Shown: positions 7,639 through 15,969 of the stretch, piece by piece
Numbering within the stretch: the first letter of the stretch is position 1
How the letters are laid out: each line of letters begins with the position of its first letter
Source: Alphaproteobacteria bacterium
Lineage (GTDB): Bacteria > Myxococcota_A > UBA796 > GCA-2862545
Assembly: GCA_020632875.1 (NCBI GenBank)
Contig: JACKET010000008.1
Location: forward strand, 124,001 to 188,000
Length of the DNA: 64,000 nt
Reading direction: 5' to 3'
Notes under the pieces: generated by a model
What the model was told of the DNA's origin: nothing
Database searches by the model: none
The model's input: the letters and a program-made list of their open reading frames with translations, nothing else
Translations under genes and position numbers: made by a program

Positions 7639-9141
7639 TTGAGACGGCGCGAGTTCCTGCTCGGATCGACGGCCACCGCGGGCCTCCTGCTCGGCGGGCG
7701 CGCTGCGTACGGGCGGCGGTGGGGCGAGGCCCCCGAAGAGTCCGCTTCGCTGCTCCTCGGAGACGGTGCCCGCGCGAGCCGGGTGCTCGAGGTGTTCCTG
7801 TACGGCGGGCTCTCGCCGTGGGAGTCGTTCTACACGGTGCCCCAGTACGGCACGCCGAACGACCCCGACCACCCGAACACCCAGTTCCACCTGTTCGCGC
7901 AGCAGCACGCCGAGGTGTTCGGCCAGTACTGCGGTATCGCGCAGTCCGACTGGCTCGCGCCCTTCGCGCTCGACGCGGCCGGCATGACCGTGAACCTGGG
8001 CCCGCTGACCATCCCCCTGCGCAACCGGCCCGACATCCTGGCGCGGATGCGGATCGTCGTGATGCGGCACGACCTCGAGCCGCACGAGGCCGCCATCCCC
8101 CAGGCGCTCTCCGGAATGCGGCTCGGCAGCCCCCGGATGGTGGGCATGGGCGCCCACATGCAGCGGCACTTCGGCGATCTCGCGGCCCGCCCCGAGCCGT
8201 ACGCCTACGTGCTGCAGCCCGAGAACATCATCGGCACCGACAACACGCGGGCGGCCGACGCGATCGGCCTGCACCCCGGGTCGGCGCGGCCCCTGGCCCT
8301 GAAGATCAACAGCAGCCAGGCCTTCCTCACGCAGCTCGACCGCGCGAACCTCGGCGACCGCCGCGCCGCGTGGGACGCGCTCGCCCAGCACTACGCAGAA
8401 GCCGCGCGCGCCCGGTACCGCAGCGGTGGCGACGACCTGCGCTCCGCGGCGCTCGACGACCACCTCTCGGCGTTCGCGTCCATCCGCAACGGCCCCGCGA
8501 TCCGCGCGGTGCTCGGGCCCGACTTCATGGCCGAGCAGGGCGGGGCGTCCTGCGGCGACTCCAACAGCCCGGCCTTCACGTCCATGGGCCTCGAGGCCGC
8601 GACCCGCCTCCTCACCCACCCCACGGCGCCCGCGCGCTACGTGAACGTCGTCGACACGGGCCTGCGCCTGGCCGACGGCGGCGGCGGGTACGACACGCAC
8701 TTCGACCACATGTACCCGCAGGCGCGGAACACGACGTACATGCTGCAAGAGCTCGCGTCCCGCATCAACGAGCCCGGCGAGGGCGACCCGGCGAAGCTCG
8801 ACCTCGACGACACGATGATCGTGCTGTCGACCGAGTTCGGGCGCACCCCGGTCCGCCAGCCCGGCGGGCAGGGCACGAACCACCACCCGTACGGCTACGT
8901 GAACGTGCTCATCGGCGGGGCCGTGGGCCCCGAGCAGTCCGGCATCGTCGGCGCCATCGGGCCCGACGGCACGGCGACCGAGTGGGTCACGCCCTCCGAG
9001 CTGCGCGCCGCCCTGCTCGCCGCGGTCGGCATCTACCCCTTCACGCACGAGTCCTTCGCGGTGGGCGACGTGCGCGACGTGCCCACCGAGCACGACGCGC
9101 TGGCCTGGCTGCAGGAGCACGTGCTCGGGAGGCCCGCATGA
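7639..9141 (+). CDS. Tat-exported DUF1501-like protein, 500 aa
   Basis: TTG 7639 gives MRRREFLLGSTATAGLLLGG, a classical twin-arginine signal, and has GGGAGG 5 nt upstream; TTG 7618 would add seven residues without a ribosome site. The body has the arrangement of DUF1501 proteins: an early FLYGGLSPWESF segment, metal-site-like His/Asp (GGYDTHFDHMYP), FSTEFGRTP-like VLSTEFGRTPV and the closing NHHPYGYVNVLIGGAVG. The family has an alkaline-phosphatase/sulfatase-like fold and is usually paired with DUF1549/DUF1800 partners, as here (ATGA overlap with the next gene). The substrate is unknown. tatA lies 2.4 kb downstream. Confidence 0.85.
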   Translation: MRRREFLLGSTATAGLLLGGRAAYGRRWGEAPEESASLLLGDGARASRVLEVFLYGGLSPWESFYTVPQYGTPNDPDHPNTQFHLFAQQHAEVFGQYCGIAQSDWLAPFALDAAGMTVNLGPLTIPLRNRPDILARMRIVVMRHDLEPHEAAIPQALSGMRLGSPRMVGMGAHMQRHFGDLAARPEPYAYVLQPENIIGTDNTRAADAIGLHPGSARPLALKINSSQAFLTQLDRANLGDRRAAWDALAQHYAEAARARYRSGGDDLRSAALDDHLSAFASIRNGPAIRAVLGPDFMAEQGGASCGDSNSPAFTSMGLEAATRLLTHPTAPARYVNVVDTGLRLADGGGGYDTHFDHMYPQARNTTYMLQELASRINEPGEGDPAKLDLDDTMIVLSTEFGRTPVRQPGGQGTNHHPYGYVNVLIGGAVGPEQSGIVGAIGPDGTATEWVTPSELRAALLAAVGIYPFTHESFAVGDVRDVPTEHDALAWLQEHVLGRPA

Positions 9142-11018
9142 TCGCCCTCCTCGCGATGCTCGCCTGCAAGACCGCCCCACCCGGGGACACCGATGTCGAG
9201 CCCGCGGTCCCGACCAGCTGCGACGCCGGCGACGAAGCGTGGGTCCAGCGCGCGATCCCGCTCCTGTGGGGCCGCAAGGCGCACGGCTCGGCCGAGGTGC
9301 GCGCGTGGGTGTCGATGACGCAGCAGCACGGCCGCGAAGCCGTGGTGCGCGCGATGGCTCAGGGCCCCGAGTACCGCCAGTGGTGGCGCCAGTGGGTCAC
9401 CGACGCCCTCGCCGTGGCCCGCACGGGCGACAAGGCCTACTCGCGCTGCTTCATGACGCCGCTGCGCGAGACCCACGACGGCTCGCTCGTCCAGTACATC
9501 CGCAGCGTCGACGAGCCGTGGGAGGCCACCACGCCGAGCGACGGCGCGTTCAACATGGCCGACGTGGTGCTCGACGCGATCGAGGCCGACGACCTCGCGG
9601 TCGCGTGGCAGGTCAACCTCTACTCCCGGATGAACCGCCCCGTGCAGGGCGCCAACGTGAGCGAAGAGGAGCTCGAGTACAACCGCCGCGTGAACTTCGG
9701 CGAGACGTTCTTCGAGACGTACCTCAACCGCAACCTCGACTGCGTGCTGTGCCACAACTCGCAGTTCTCCACGACCGACGACCCCGACGCGCGGTTAGAC
9801 CGCACGTGGCAGCTGCCCGGCAACCACGAGACCGCGATCCTCGGCAGCAATGTCGCCTTCTCGAAGGACGAGGCGTTCTCGATGTTCCGGACGGCCGGCG
9901 TCCTGCGGTACCAGAGCGGCCGCCGCCCCTTCGGCATGGACGAGGAGTGCGGGCGCTTCACCCGTCCCACCAACATCGATGGCCCCGACTACCTCGGGCA
10001 GGACACCACGTACCTCGTCGATGCGTACGGGCCGGAGGGCTCGGTCTGGCAGCTCGAGCGCAATCTCGCCGAGGGTGCCGACCGCCTGGCGATCACGGGG
10101 CTCTCGATCGGCGAGACCGGGGCCGTGCAGGGCGAGGACAGCTTCGCGTACCTGCTGGGCGCCCGGATCGCCGACCTCGTGTTCGAGGAGGCGACGGGCG
10201 GGCGGCTCACGATCGCCCACGGCTTCCCCCGCAACCTGCAGCAGGCGAGCCGCCTCGAGGCGCTCACCGACACCCTCGTCGAGAGCGGGTTCTCGCTGCG
10301 CGAGCTGCTCGTCGCGGTCACGGCGGACGAGCTGTTCAACGCCGACCTGCCCGAGGTCTGCGAGACGGTCGCGTACGGGCTCGATCCCGTCGTGAACCCG
10401 TGGTCGGTCGAAGACGACGACACGGCGAAGCGGCACAACAGCCCCGGCGATCTCGCGCACCGGCACTCGGCGCGCGTGCTCACCTTCGCCGCGAACGACC
10501 ACCTCGGCTGGGAGGCGCCGCGCGGCTGGCAGCTCCCCGAAGGCGAAGAGGAGTTCCAGGCCGCGATCGGCACCTGGCTCCGCGAGTCGCAGCCCGGATT
10601 CCGCGGCACCGACTTCCAGGGCCTGCTCGCCTACCAGGATCGCTACGCCACCTGCGACGGCGGCCAGCCCGACTTCATCGCGTCTTTGCGCGGCCAGTCC
10701 GCCGGACACACCGTGGGCGACGTGGTCTACACGCTGAAGGATCGCCTGCTCGCGAACGGCGCGATCTCCGACGCCGAACGCCCGCTCGTCGAGGCCCTGG
10801 TCGGCCCCCTCGACGCGCCCGCCGAGGACGTGGATGGCCAGGGTCTACGCGCCCTCTGCGGCGCCATCCTCACCAGCCCCGCCTACATGGTCGCGCTCGC
10901 GCCCACCGGGATCGGCGATCCCCCCCCGATCGCCGATCGCTCGACCGAAGAATGCGACATCGCGAAAACCGCGATGCAAGCGGCTGGATTCACGGTCTCG
11001 TCCTGCGAGCTGCGCTGA
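9138..11018 (+). CDS. DUF1549-like lipoprotein with a c-type haem motif, 626 aa
   Basis: The start overlaps the previous stop (ATGA). A short lipoprotein signal ends LAMLAC (Cys10). One covalent haem-attachment motif, CVLCH, is at residues 202-206, inside a YLNRNLDCVLCHNSQF segment typical of DUF1549-type partners of DUF1501 proteins. The rest is helical, with extra Cys residues at 28, 104 and in the C-terminal 30 residues that may form disulfides. The two genes are probably an exported two-protein unit; a redox or degradative role is inferred. Maturation would need the cytochrome c system, whose ccmF begins at the other end of the window. Confidence 0.8.
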   Translation: MIALLAMLACKTAPPGDTDVEPAVPTSCDAGDEAWVQRAIPLLWGRKAHGSAEVRAWVSMTQQHGREAVVRAMAQGPEYRQWWRQWVTDALAVARTGDKAYSRCFMTPLRETHDGSLVQYIRSVDEPWEATTPSDGAFNMADVVLDAIEADDLAVAWQVNLYSRMNRPVQGANVSEEELEYNRRVNFGETFFETYLNRNLDCVLCHNSQFSTTDDPDARLDRTWQLPGNHETAILGSNVAFSKDEAFSMFRTAGVLRYQSGRRPFGMDEECGRFTRPTNIDGPDYLGQDTTYLVDAYGPEGSVWQLERNLAEGADRLAITGLSIGETGAVQGEDSFAYLLGARIADLVFEEATGGRLTIAHGFPRNLQQASRLEALTDTLVESGFSLRELLVAVTADELFNADLPEVCETVAYGLDPVVNPWSVEDDDTAKRHNSPGDLAHRHSARVLTFAANDHLGWEAPRGWQLPEGEEEFQAAIGTWLRESQPGFRGTDFQGLLAYQDRYATCDGGQPDFIASLRGQSAGHTVGDVVYTLKDRLLANGAISDAERPLVEALVGPLDAPAEDVDGQGLRALCGAILTSPAYMVALAPTGIGDPPPIADRSTEECDIAKTAMQAAGFTVSSCELR

Positions 11019-11022
11019 GGGC

Positions 11023-11051
11023 TTGTGCAGCCGATCGACAGTGGGTATTCT
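11023..11051 (+). promoter_or_regulatory. sigma-70-like promoter candidate for the structured RNA
   Basis: TTGTGC (11023-11028) and TATTCT (11046-11051) are separated by 17 bp, each matching about 4 of 6 consensus positions. Transcription would start near 11058, directly before the first hairpin cluster. Confidence 0.4.
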
Positions 11052-11057
11052 TTGAAC

Positions 11058-11190
11058 ATCAAGGCCCGCGGGCCGTGGAACATGGGAACTCAGGTTTCTG
11101 GAGCTTCCACACCCGCTCCCGGGTGCGGTCCCTATGGACTGCATGAGGAGCCCGGGAGCGGGTGCATGTCCCGCGAGAGGCCATGCACCC
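11058..11190 (+). ncRNA. candidate structured RNA with mutually exclusive hairpins
   Basis: A stem GTGGAA/TTCCAC (11075-11080 with 11105-11110) is followed by a perfect 14-bp stem (11110-11123 with 11151-11164; 27-nt loop). The 3' arm of that stem overlaps the 5' arm of a third stem, GGGTGCATG/CATGCACCC (11160-11168 with 11182-11190), so the second and third cannot form fully at once. This is the geometry of a switch or attenuator, but no known RNA family signature was recognised and a stand-alone small RNA is equally possible. Confidence 0.4.
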
Positions 11191-11330
11191 CTCCCCACCC
11201 GGTCGACCGGCGGATGCCGCACGTCCACCGAAGCACCCGATCCCGCGAATCGCTGGGCGTCGGCGACGCGGCGACGATCCCCGGACGTGTCCACGATCCG
11301 TCAACGCACGTCATTCCGGTGGATCCCCGG

Positions 11331-11359
11331 TTGACTTCCCCAGGGGTGTCCCGTACGAT
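11331..11359 (+). promoter_or_regulatory. strong sigma-70-like promoter of tatA
   Basis: TTGACT (11331-11336), 17 bp, TACGAT (11354-11359): five of six matches in each hexamer and ideal spacing, the best promoter seen in the window. The start site would be near 11366, giving a leader of about 180 nt before tatA. Confidence 0.6.
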
Positions 11360-11382
11360 TCCATTGACACACTCGACTCGAC

Positions 11383-11532
11383 AGCCTCCTCTACCGGCAC
11401 AACACCCAGCAAGTTCTTTGCGTCTCCTCCATCTCTAGCGGTGGGTTCCGGTCAGAGGAGGCTCTCGGGAGTGTGGACCTGAAAATCCCATCGGGCTAAG
11501 GCCCAGATGAGGGTGGGTATTCCACGCCCACC
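11383..11532 (+). promoter_or_regulatory. structured 5' leader of tatA
   Basis: Three consecutive inverted repeats are present. (1) AGCCTCCTCT-ACCGG (11383-11397) pairs with CCGGT-c-AGAGGAGGCT (11448-11463): 15 bp with one bulged C and a 50-nt loop. (2) Around 11488-11512, CCCATC-GGGC pairs with GCCC-a-GATG-a-GGG across a TAAG loop. (3) GGTGGG (11512-11517) pairs with CCCACC (11527-11532), just before GGGAG at 11537-11541. The 5' arm of stem 1 is CT-rich, anti-Shine-Dalgarno-like. Function as a cis-regulatory RNA is inferred. Confidence 0.45.
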
Positions 11533-11546
11533 GACCGGGAGTCGAC

Positions 11547-11771
11547 ATGGTCGCGTTCATTGGTGGTTTGGGGCCCCTCGAGCTCGGGATCATCCTGGTC
11601 CTGGTCCTGATCCTGTTCGGCGCCGGCAAGCTCCCCCAGGTGTTCGAGTCCTTCGGCAAGGGCATCAAGGCGTTCCGCGAGGCCCAGCGCGACGAAGCCA
11701 TCGACGTGAGCCCCCGCAACAAAGAGCTCGCTGACGACGCGAACGAAGTCCACGAGCCCAAGCACGGCTGA
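11547..11771 (+). CDS. tatA: twin-arginine translocase subunit TatA
   Basis: The 74-aa product has the TatA/Hcf106 plan: one short membrane helix (LGPLELGIILVLVLILF), the FGxxKLP hinge (FGAGKLPQVFESFGKGIKAF) with an amphipathic helix, and an acidic tail. TatA oligomers form the pore for folded Tat substrates; the DUF1501-like protein encoded at 7639 carries a Tat signal. No tatB or tatC is adjacent. The ATG follows CCGGGAG. The long promoter-driven leader suggests it is transcribed separately and perhaps controlled after initiation. Confidence 0.93.
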   Translation: MVAFIGGLGPLELGIILVLVLILFGAGKLPQVFESFGKGIKAFREAQRDEAIDVSPRNKELADDANEVHEPKHG

Positions 11772-11864
11772 CCTGGCCCACCCCACCGCCCCGGCGTTTG
11801 CCCAGCCGTGGCACGACCCCACCCCGCCACTTGGCGTTGGCCCAGTCGGGAGTCTTGCGGAGCG

Positions 11865-13064
11865 CTACCCGACCACCGCCTCGATGCGCGGACAGCCGAA
11901 GTGCTGCACCAGCACGGCAGGATGGGGCGCTTCGGAAGGCGGCGGACGGACGAGCACCACGGGGCCGGGCGATCCGACGCGGAGGCGCCCGAGGTCCGGC
12001 TGGCCCAGCGCGTCGGCCGCGACACACGTGATGCCGCGGAGGGCCTCCTCCACGGTGAGCCCCATCGTGAGGCAGGCCAGCGTGGCGCACGCCCACAGAT
12101 CGTCGACCGGGGAGCTGCCGGGATTCAGGTCGGTCGCGATCGCCAGCGGGACGCCCGCCTCGCGCAGCTTCGCGACTGGCGGGGGCGTGTCGCGCAGGTA
12201 GAGCATCGCGCCGGGCAGCAGGCCCGCGATCGTGCCGGACGCCGCCATCGCCGCGACCCCCGCATCGTCGAGCCGCTCGAGGTGATCGGCGGAGAGGGCC
12301 CCGAGCCGCGCGGCCATCGCCGCGGCCCCGGTGTACGCGATCTGCTCGGCATGGACGCGGGGCTTCAGGCCGCACGCCATCCCCGCACGGAGGATGCGCT
12401 CGCCCTCTTCGACCGTGAACGCGCCGTCGTCGACGTACACGTCGATGAAGCTCGCGTACTGCGCGACGATGGGCAGCTGGTCTTCGATCACCTGCTCGAC
12501 GTAGCCCTCGCGATCGCTGCGCCAGTCGGGCGGGATCGCGTGGGCGCCGAGGAACGTCGGGAACACGCGCACCCCGGTGAGCTTGCCGGCGCGCCGCGCC
12601 GCCTGGATGAGCTTGAGCTCGGCCGCCGGCTCGAGGCCGTAGCCGCTCTTCACCTCGACCGTGCCGACGCCGCGGGCCCGCATACGCGCGAGCCGGCTCG
12701 CGCAGCCCGCGGCGAGCTGCTCTTCGGATGCCGCCCGCGAAGCGCGGACCGTGGACAGGATCCCGCCCCCGCCCTCGAGGATCGACGTGTAGCTCGCACC
12801 CGCCAGGCGCTTCTCGAACTCGTCCGCGCGGGACCCGGCCCACACGGCGTGGGTGTGGCAGTCGACCAGGCCGGGTAGCGCGATGCACCCCGTGCCGTCG
12901 ATGGTCTCGCGCGCCGAGGGGGCATCGGACGCCGGCCCGATCCACGTGATCTCGGACCCGTCGACGTGAACGGACACGTCGTGCAACACGCCGAGGGGCC
13001 CCTCCCCGACCGACGGATCCATCGTCAGCAGCGTGTCGATCCCGGTGATCAGCGTGTCGCGCAT
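11865..13064 (-). CDS. hutI: imidazolonepropionase
   Basis: HutI hydrolyses 4-imidazolone-5-propanoate to N-formimino-L-glutamate in histidine breakdown. The 399-aa length fits. Metal and substrate motifs of the amidohydrolase family are present: PGLVDCHTHAVWAGSRADEF near residue 65, EVKSGYGL, HAEQIAYTGAA (metal His) and ATDLNPGSSP (catalytic Asp). GGAGGG lies upstream of the ATG. No hutH, hutU or hutG is adjacent, so the pathway must be encoded elsewhere. It converges on tatA and diverges from the 13097 gene. Confidence 0.93.
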   Translation of the reverse strand: MRDTLITGIDTLLTMDPSVGEGPLGVLHDVSVHVDGSEITWIGPASDAPSARETIDGTGCIALPGLVDCHTHAVWAGSRADEFEKRLAGASYTSILEGGGGILSTVRASRAASEEQLAAGCASRLARMRARGVGTVEVKSGYGLEPAAELKLIQAARRAGKLTGVRVFPTFLGAHAIPPDWRSDREGYVEQVIEDQLPIVAQYASFIDVYVDDGAFTVEEGERILRAGMACGLKPRVHAEQIAYTGAAAMAARLGALSADHLERLDDAGVAAMAASGTIAGLLPGAMLYLRDTPPPVAKLREAGVPLAIATDLNPGSSPVDDLWACATLACLTMGLTVEEALRGITCVAADALGQPDLGRLRVGSPGPVVLVRPPPSEAPHPAVLVQHFGCPRIEAVVG

Positions 13065-13084
13065 CCGACCCTCCGCCGCCATGC

Positions 13085-13090
13085 TACAAC
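13085..13090 (+). promoter_or_regulatory. -10-like hexamer of a probable leaderless gene
   Basis: TACAAC preceded by GC ends exactly 6 nt before the ATG at 13097, so transcription would start at or next to the start codon. No ribosome site is visible. No convincing -35 element. Confidence 0.35.
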
Positions 13091-13096
13091 CCGAAC

Positions 13097-13750
13097 ATGC
13101 TCTGGATCCTCGCGATGATGGCCGAAGCCGCTCCCCTCCCCCTCCCCGCGCACGTCGACGCGGGCCCTCTCGAGGGTTTCGTCGCCGTGTGGGGCGACCC
13201 CGCGACTCTGCCGGGCCAGTTGCGCCCCGTCGAGCCGGGGCCGGCCGCCGACGCAGCGGGCGGTCCCCACGAGCACGACGTGGCACCGTCGGGCCTCGCG
13301 GTGCTGCAGCTCGACGAAGGGGTCGCGCAGGAGGCCGTGCTCGAGGCCCTGAAGAGCGATCCCGAGCTCCGGCGCGCCGAGCTGGCCCGCGATGGCACCG
13401 GGATCCTCGTCGATCACCCCGATCTCGTCGCGTTGCTCGAGCGTCCGCTCGGCAAGGGCACCGTGGGCGACGCGGTGTCCATGCACCTCACGCCGCGCGG
13501 CCCGTTCAAGATGCCGAACGGCAGCACGATGGTCGATCTGCCCGTCGACAACGTGAGCAGCGCGCGGGCCGTCGTGTCCATCGGCGGCGTCGAGGTGGGC
13601 GAGGTCGGGCCCTACGCGCGGGCCGTGATCCACGGCGTCGCGCCCGGCACCTACGAGCTGCACTTCCGGCTGCCGAACGGCTACGTCCGCAAGGCCCGCG
13701 CGCACACGGGCGCCGGGCTGCACTACGAAGCGCCGTACCGGATGCGATGA
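13097..13750 (+). CDS. putative exported protein, 217 aa
   Basis: The N-terminus MLWILAMMAEAAPLPLP is a short signal-peptide-like stretch. The body is acidic and ends with a beta-rich domain (SARAVVSIGGVEVGEVGPYARAVIHGVAPGTYELHFRLPNGYVRKA), which resembles the PEGA/Ig-like small domains that decorate cell-surface proteins. The stop overlaps the next start as ATGA, so it is co-translated with the FG-GAP lipoprotein. Function unknown. Confidence 0.7.
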   Translation: MLWILAMMAEAAPLPLPAHVDAGPLEGFVAVWGDPATLPGQLRPVEPGPAADAAGGPHEHDVAPSGLAVLQLDEGVAQEAVLEALKSDPELRRAELARDGTGILVDHPDLVALLERPLGKGTVGDAVSMHLTPRGPFKMPNGSTMVDLPVDNVSSARAVVSIGGVEVGEVGPYARAVIHGVAPGTYELHFRLPNGYVRKARAHTGAGLHYEAPYRMR

Positions 13751-15165
13751 TCCTGCTCCTCGCCGGCCTGGCGGGCTGCACCGGCGACTGCACCGGTCCC
13801 GCGTGCGAAGACGCCTGGCCCGCCACCCGGCTCGTCATCACGGACCTCGACGGCATCGCGCTCGACGACAACGTGCTGGCCCAGCCCGACCGCGTGCAGG
13901 GCGCGCTCGACGACGGCGCGGAGTGGAGCCTGGCCGCCCACGACGGCCTCCTCGTCCTCGGAATGCCCGAGGCGAGCGCCGTGGCCGTCGCGCCGCCGCC
14001 GTCCGGGTCCGAGTCGCTGTCCGCGCTCGAGCCCACCCGCATCCAGCACCCGCTCGCCGAGCGCTTCGGCGCGAGCGTGGCGATCGCCGACACCGACGGC
14101 GACGGGCGCGCGGAGCTCTGGGTCGGCGCGCCCGGCTACGAGGGCGACACCGGCGCGGTGTACCGCTTCCCCGACCTCGAGAAGCTCGACCCCGACGCGT
14201 GGGACCTGCGTCTGGTCGGCGCCACGCCCGCCGATGGCCTCGGCTCGCTGCTCGTGGCGTGCGGGGACGTCACCGGCGACGGCCGGGTGGACCTCGCCGT
14301 GGCGGCGCCCTGGTTCGCGCAGCCGAGCGCGGGTTGGGACGGTGGGAGCGACGTGCCCGGCCTCGCGGGTGCCGTCTGGCTGCTCCCCTCCGAAGCGCTC
14401 GTCGCGGCGGGGGACGTCGAGCATCCGTGGGAGATCGGCCCGACGTGGTGGGGCTCCGAGCGCGGTGCAGGTGTGGGACGCGCGATGGTGTGCGACCGCG
14501 ACCTCACCGGGGATGGCCACCCGGATCTCGCGATCGGCGCGCCCTTCGCGGGGGACGCCGATGCCGGACGCGTCTACGTCGTGACCGGCACGGACGCGAG
14601 CGGCCCGTTGGTGGACGTCCTCCCGCACACCCAGGTCCCCGACGCACGCGCGGCCGGCTGGTTCGGCGCCGCGCTCGCCACCCGCGAGGATGCCGACGGC
14701 ATCGAGCTGATCGTCGGGGCTCCCGGCTGGGACAGCGGGCGCGGACGGGCCGTCGCGATCCGTGCGCCCCTGTCGGCGGATGCCCGGCCGGCCGTGCTCG
14801 ACGCGGCGTTCAGCGGTCCCCGGCAGGAGCCCGACCACTTCGGGATGGGCCTGGCGACCGGGGATCTCGACGGAGACGGCTACTCCGAGCTGTTCGTGGG
14901 GGCGCCGAAGTGGCGCCAGCGCCGCGGCACGGGTGAGGTCCGTACGCTCTACGACACGGGGCGCGCGTGGATCTGGGGGTCCTCGAGCCGGTTCCGATGG
15001 GCGGTCGAGCTGGATGTGGCGCAGGAGATCCCCGCCCAGGCCGAGCTCCGCGGCGGCCAGCCGTTCCTCCGCGTCGGGGCGGGGGCCGCCCTCCTCGACG
15101 TCGATGGCGACGGCCTCGGCGAGGTCCTCCAGCCCGTCCGGGCTCCCGACCCCGGCGAGCGTTAA
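13747..15165 (+). CDS. FG-GAP/VCBS-repeat lipoprotein, 472 aa
   Basis: A very short lipoprotein signal (MILLLAGLAGC, Cys11) leads into a mature protein with at least five FG-GAP-type repeats, each with a DxDGDG-like calcium loop (ADTDGDGRAELWVGAPGY; GDVTGDGRVDLAVAAPW; RDLTGDGHPDLAIGAPF; GDLDGDGYSELFVGAPK; LDVDGDGLGEV). Such repeats fold as an integrin-like beta propeller that binds calcium and proteins at the cell surface. It is coupled to the 217-aa exported protein by ATGA. The binding partner is unknown. Confidence 0.88.
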   Translation: MILLLAGLAGCTGDCTGPACEDAWPATRLVITDLDGIALDDNVLAQPDRVQGALDDGAEWSLAAHDGLLVLGMPEASAVAVAPPPSGSESLSALEPTRIQHPLAERFGASVAIADTDGDGRAELWVGAPGYEGDTGAVYRFPDLEKLDPDAWDLRLVGATPADGLGSLLVACGDVTGDGRVDLAVAAPWFAQPSAGWDGGSDVPGLAGAVWLLPSEALVAAGDVEHPWEIGPTWWGSERGAGVGRAMVCDRDLTGDGHPDLAIGAPFAGDADAGRVYVVTGTDASGPLVDVLPHTQVPDARAAGWFGAALATREDADGIELIVGAPGWDSGRGRAVAIRAPLSADARPAVLDAAFSGPRQEPDHFGMGLATGDLDGDGYSELFVGAPKWRQRRGTGEVRTLYDTGRAWIWGSSSRFRWAVELDVAQEIPAQAELRGGQPFLRVGAGAALLDVDGDGLGEVLQPVRAPDPGER

Positions 15166-15189
15166 GACGGCGCTCCTCCGGAGGAAGCC

Positions 15190-15969
15190 ATGTCCACGTA
15201 CGCCCGCGAGCTCGAGGTCGCGAAGACGGCGGCCCGCGATGCCGGCCGCGCCATCCTCGAGGTCTGGAGCCGCGACTTCGACCACGTCGAGAAAGACGGC
15301 GGCAAGGGTCCGCTCACCGAAGCCGACCTCGCCGCGAACCAGATCCTCATCGACACGATCTCGGCCGCCTTCCCGGGCGACGCGATCCTGTCCGAAGAGA
15401 CGCGCGACACGCCCGAGCGCCTCGCGAACCGCCGCTGCTGGATCATCGACCCGCTCGACGGCACGCGCGAGTTCACGCTCAAGCTGCCGGAGTTCTGCGT
15501 GTCGGTCGGGTTCGTCGTCGACGGCGCGGCCGTGGTGGGCGTGCTCTACAACCCCGCCACCGACGAGCTGATCGCGGGCGAGGTGGGCGTGGGCACCACC
15601 CTCAACGGGTCCCCCGCGCAGGTCAGTCGCCACGACGCCGTCCGCGGCGGGCGCTTCCTGGTGAGCCGCAGCGAGTCCGAGAAGGGCTGGTTCGACAAGT
15701 ACGAAGGCGAGGCCGACATGAAGCCCATGGGCTCGGTCGCCTGGAAGTTCGGCCTCGTGAGCGTCGGGCGCGCCGAAGCCTCGTTCACCCCGAAGCCCCG
15801 CAACGAGTGGGACCTCTGCGGGGGCGTCGCCTGCATCCTCGCCGCCGGCGGACGCGCGACGAACGGCAAGGGTGAAGACTACCGGTTCAACCGCCCGGAT
15901 CCGCTCCACATCGGCGTCTGCGGCACGAATGGCGTCATCCACGACGCCGTCCTGCAGATGATGCAGTGA
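15190..15969 (+). CDS. inositol-monophosphatase-family phosphatase (CysQ-like)
   Basis: The 259-aa protein has all Li+-sensitive phosphatase metal motifs: ILSEETRD near residue 73, WIIDPLDGTREF at about 92-103 and NEWDLCGG near 205. The family hydrolyses inositol phosphates, histidinol phosphate or 3'-phosphoadenosine 5'-phosphate with Mg2+. The DGTREF motif and overall length are closest to CysQ-type nucleotidases by eye, but the substrate cannot be fixed. GGAGG precedes the ATG. Its stop overlaps the MFS gene start (GTGA). Confidence 0.85.
   Translation: MSTYARELEVAKTAARDAGRAILEVWSRDFDHVEKDGGKGPLTEADLAANQILIDTISAAFPGDAILSEETRDTPERLANRRCWIIDPLDGTREFTLKLPEFCVSVGFVVDGAAVVGVLYNPATDELIAGEVGVGTTLNGSPAQVSRHDAVRGGRFLVSRSESEKGWFDKYEGEADMKPMGSVAWKFGLVSVGRAEASFTPKPRNEWDLCGGVACILAAGGRATNGKGEDYRFNRPDPLHIGVCGTNGVIHDAVLQMMQ

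Larger units (their letters stand above)
11019..11546. other. 528-bp non-coding region upstream of tatA
   Basis: This is the only gap above 300 bp in the window. All three forward frames hold only low-quality open frames with poor codon use. It contains two sigma-70-like promoter candidates (11023-11051 and 11331-11359), a first cluster of hairpins (11063-11190) and a second cluster (11383-11532) that ends next to the tatA ribosome site. Short GC palindromes also occur at 11063-11074, 11199-11210 and 11257-11269. The density of perfect inverted repeats is well above other gaps here. Confidence 0.7.

Noticed and set aside
11019..11546. RNase P RNA, tmRNA, 6S or SRP RNA in the non-coding region
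   Set aside because: None of the hallmark sequences of RNase P (for example GAGGAAAGTCC), tmRNA or SRP RNA were found, and the stem geometry does not match 6S; left as unassigned structured RNA.
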